This document shows positions 5,254 to 5,383 of a DNA stretch of 5,383 bases, piece by piece; position 1 is the stretch's first letter, and the number at the start of each line of letters is the position of its first letter. The DNA is from an uncultured Angelakisella sp. (GTDB taxonomy: Bacteria; Bacillota; Clostridia; Oscillospirales; Ruminococcaceae): positions 1 through 5,383 of the forward strand of contig CAJFUT010000301.1 in NCBI GenBank assembly GCA_904420255.1, written 5' to 3'. The translations under genes and the position numbers were made by a program. The notes beneath the pieces are model-generated. The model searched no databases, was not told the origin of the DNA, and saw only the letters and a list, made by a program, of their open reading frames with translations.

Positions 5254-5296
5254 GTTAAGCGGCGCACAATCCCGCGCCTTATGCGCCGCGGTTAAC
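5254..5296 (+). promoter_or_regulatory. long bulged stem-loop in the iorA leader
   Basis: GTTAAGCGGCGCA (5254-5266) pairs with TGCGCCGC (5282-5289) and TTAAC (5292-5296), giving 13 base pairs interrupted by a two-base GG bulge, with a 15-base loop. No T-run follows, so transcription from ptb probably reads through into iorA. The mixed AT/GC stem with a clean bulge looks more like a folded RNA or protein-binding element than a chance GC palindrome. No known riboswitch or T-box core motif is recognised. Confidence 0.5.
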
Positions 5297-5306
5297 GTGA
5301 TTGCCC

Positions 5307-5322
5307 GCCGGGGCTCCCCGGC
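5307..5322 (+). promoter_or_regulatory. hairpin abutting the iorA ribosome-binding site
   Basis: GCCGGG (5307-5312) pairs with CCCGGC (5317-5322) around GCTC and ends directly against AAAGGAGG (5323-5330). It could keep the site single-stranded or limit its access; the sequence does not say which. Confidence 0.4.
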
Positions 5323-5339
5323 AAAGGAGGATGGATGCT

Positions 5340-5383
5340 ATGAAGAAATTATTGACCGGCAATGAAGCCATTGCCCGGGGCGC
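5340..5383 (+). CDS. iorA: indolepyruvate:ferredoxin oxidoreductase alpha subunit, N-terminus only
   Basis: The frame is open to the window edge, encoding MKKLLTGNEAIARG plus a partial codon. I recognise this as the conserved opening of IorA, the large thiamine-diphosphate subunit that with IorB oxidatively decarboxylates indolepyruvate and other arylpyruvates to arylacetyl-CoA, reducing ferredoxin. A very strong site, AAAGGAGG (5323-5330), lies nine bases before this ATG. The in-frame ATG at 5331 touches the site and would add only three residues, so 5340 is the better start. Only 14 residues are visible, so the call rests on the N-terminal motif and on the neighbouring phosphotransacylase, which suits the CoA product. 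The catalytic domains and iron-sulfur cluster motifs lie outside the window. Confidence 0.82.
   Translation, partial: MKKLLTGNEAIARG

Noticed and set aside
5194..5339. T-box or known riboswitch before iorA
   Set aside because: No T-box consensus, terminator/antiterminator pair or recognisable riboswitch core was found; only unassigned hairpins.

Overview
The window is GC-rich bacterial DNA with strong third-position G/C bias and good Shine-Dalgarno sites. The gene content (an FCD-type GntR regulator, a MalY-like PLP enzyme, RidA, a phosphate butyryltransferase-type enzyme and the start of an indolepyruvate:ferredoxin oxidoreductase) points to an amino-acid-fermenting anaerobic Firmicute. A high-GC Oscillospiraceae-like gut clostridium is my best guess. 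That placement is inference from gene content and composition, not a database match.

Layout. Positions 1-198 hold no convincing gene but carry two hairpins, one a perfect 11-bp palindrome. A GntR/FCD regulator (216-890, minus) ends in its own intrinsic terminator. A 269-bp divergent region (891-1159) has a near-consensus sigma-70-type promoter (TTGACT-17-TATAAT) firing rightward. It also has two copies of a 13-bp sequence, TTTTGCATACAAT, that look like operators for the regulator. Rightward follow a MalY/PatB-like fold-type I PLP enzyme (1160-2341), ridA (2379-2765) and a D-2-hydroxyacid dehydrogenase (2868-3842). A GC-rich hairpin separates the last two.

Positions 3843-4293 contain no gene. 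They hold an array of 68-bp structured repeat units with interchangeable internal modules, ending in a perfect 18-bp stem-loop. Then come a phosphate butyryltransferase-family gene (4294-5193), a 146-bp leader with several hairpins, and the first 14 codons of iorA (5340 to the window edge).

How the genes may work together. The first cassette reads as one regulated unit. The PLP enzyme would transaminate an amino acid or eliminate a beta-substituent from it, RidA would hydrolyse the enamine/imine intermediate, and the dehydrogenase would reduce the resulting 2-oxo acid while re-oxidising NADH. The second block looks like the oxidative arm of aromatic 2-oxo acid fermentation. IorAB would make an arylacetyl-CoA and reduced ferredoxin, and the Ptb-type enzyme would convert the CoA thioester to an acyl phosphate for ATP synthesis. 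Together they could be the reductive and oxidative halves of a Stickland-like metabolism. The repeat array lies between them, so they are probably separate transcription units.
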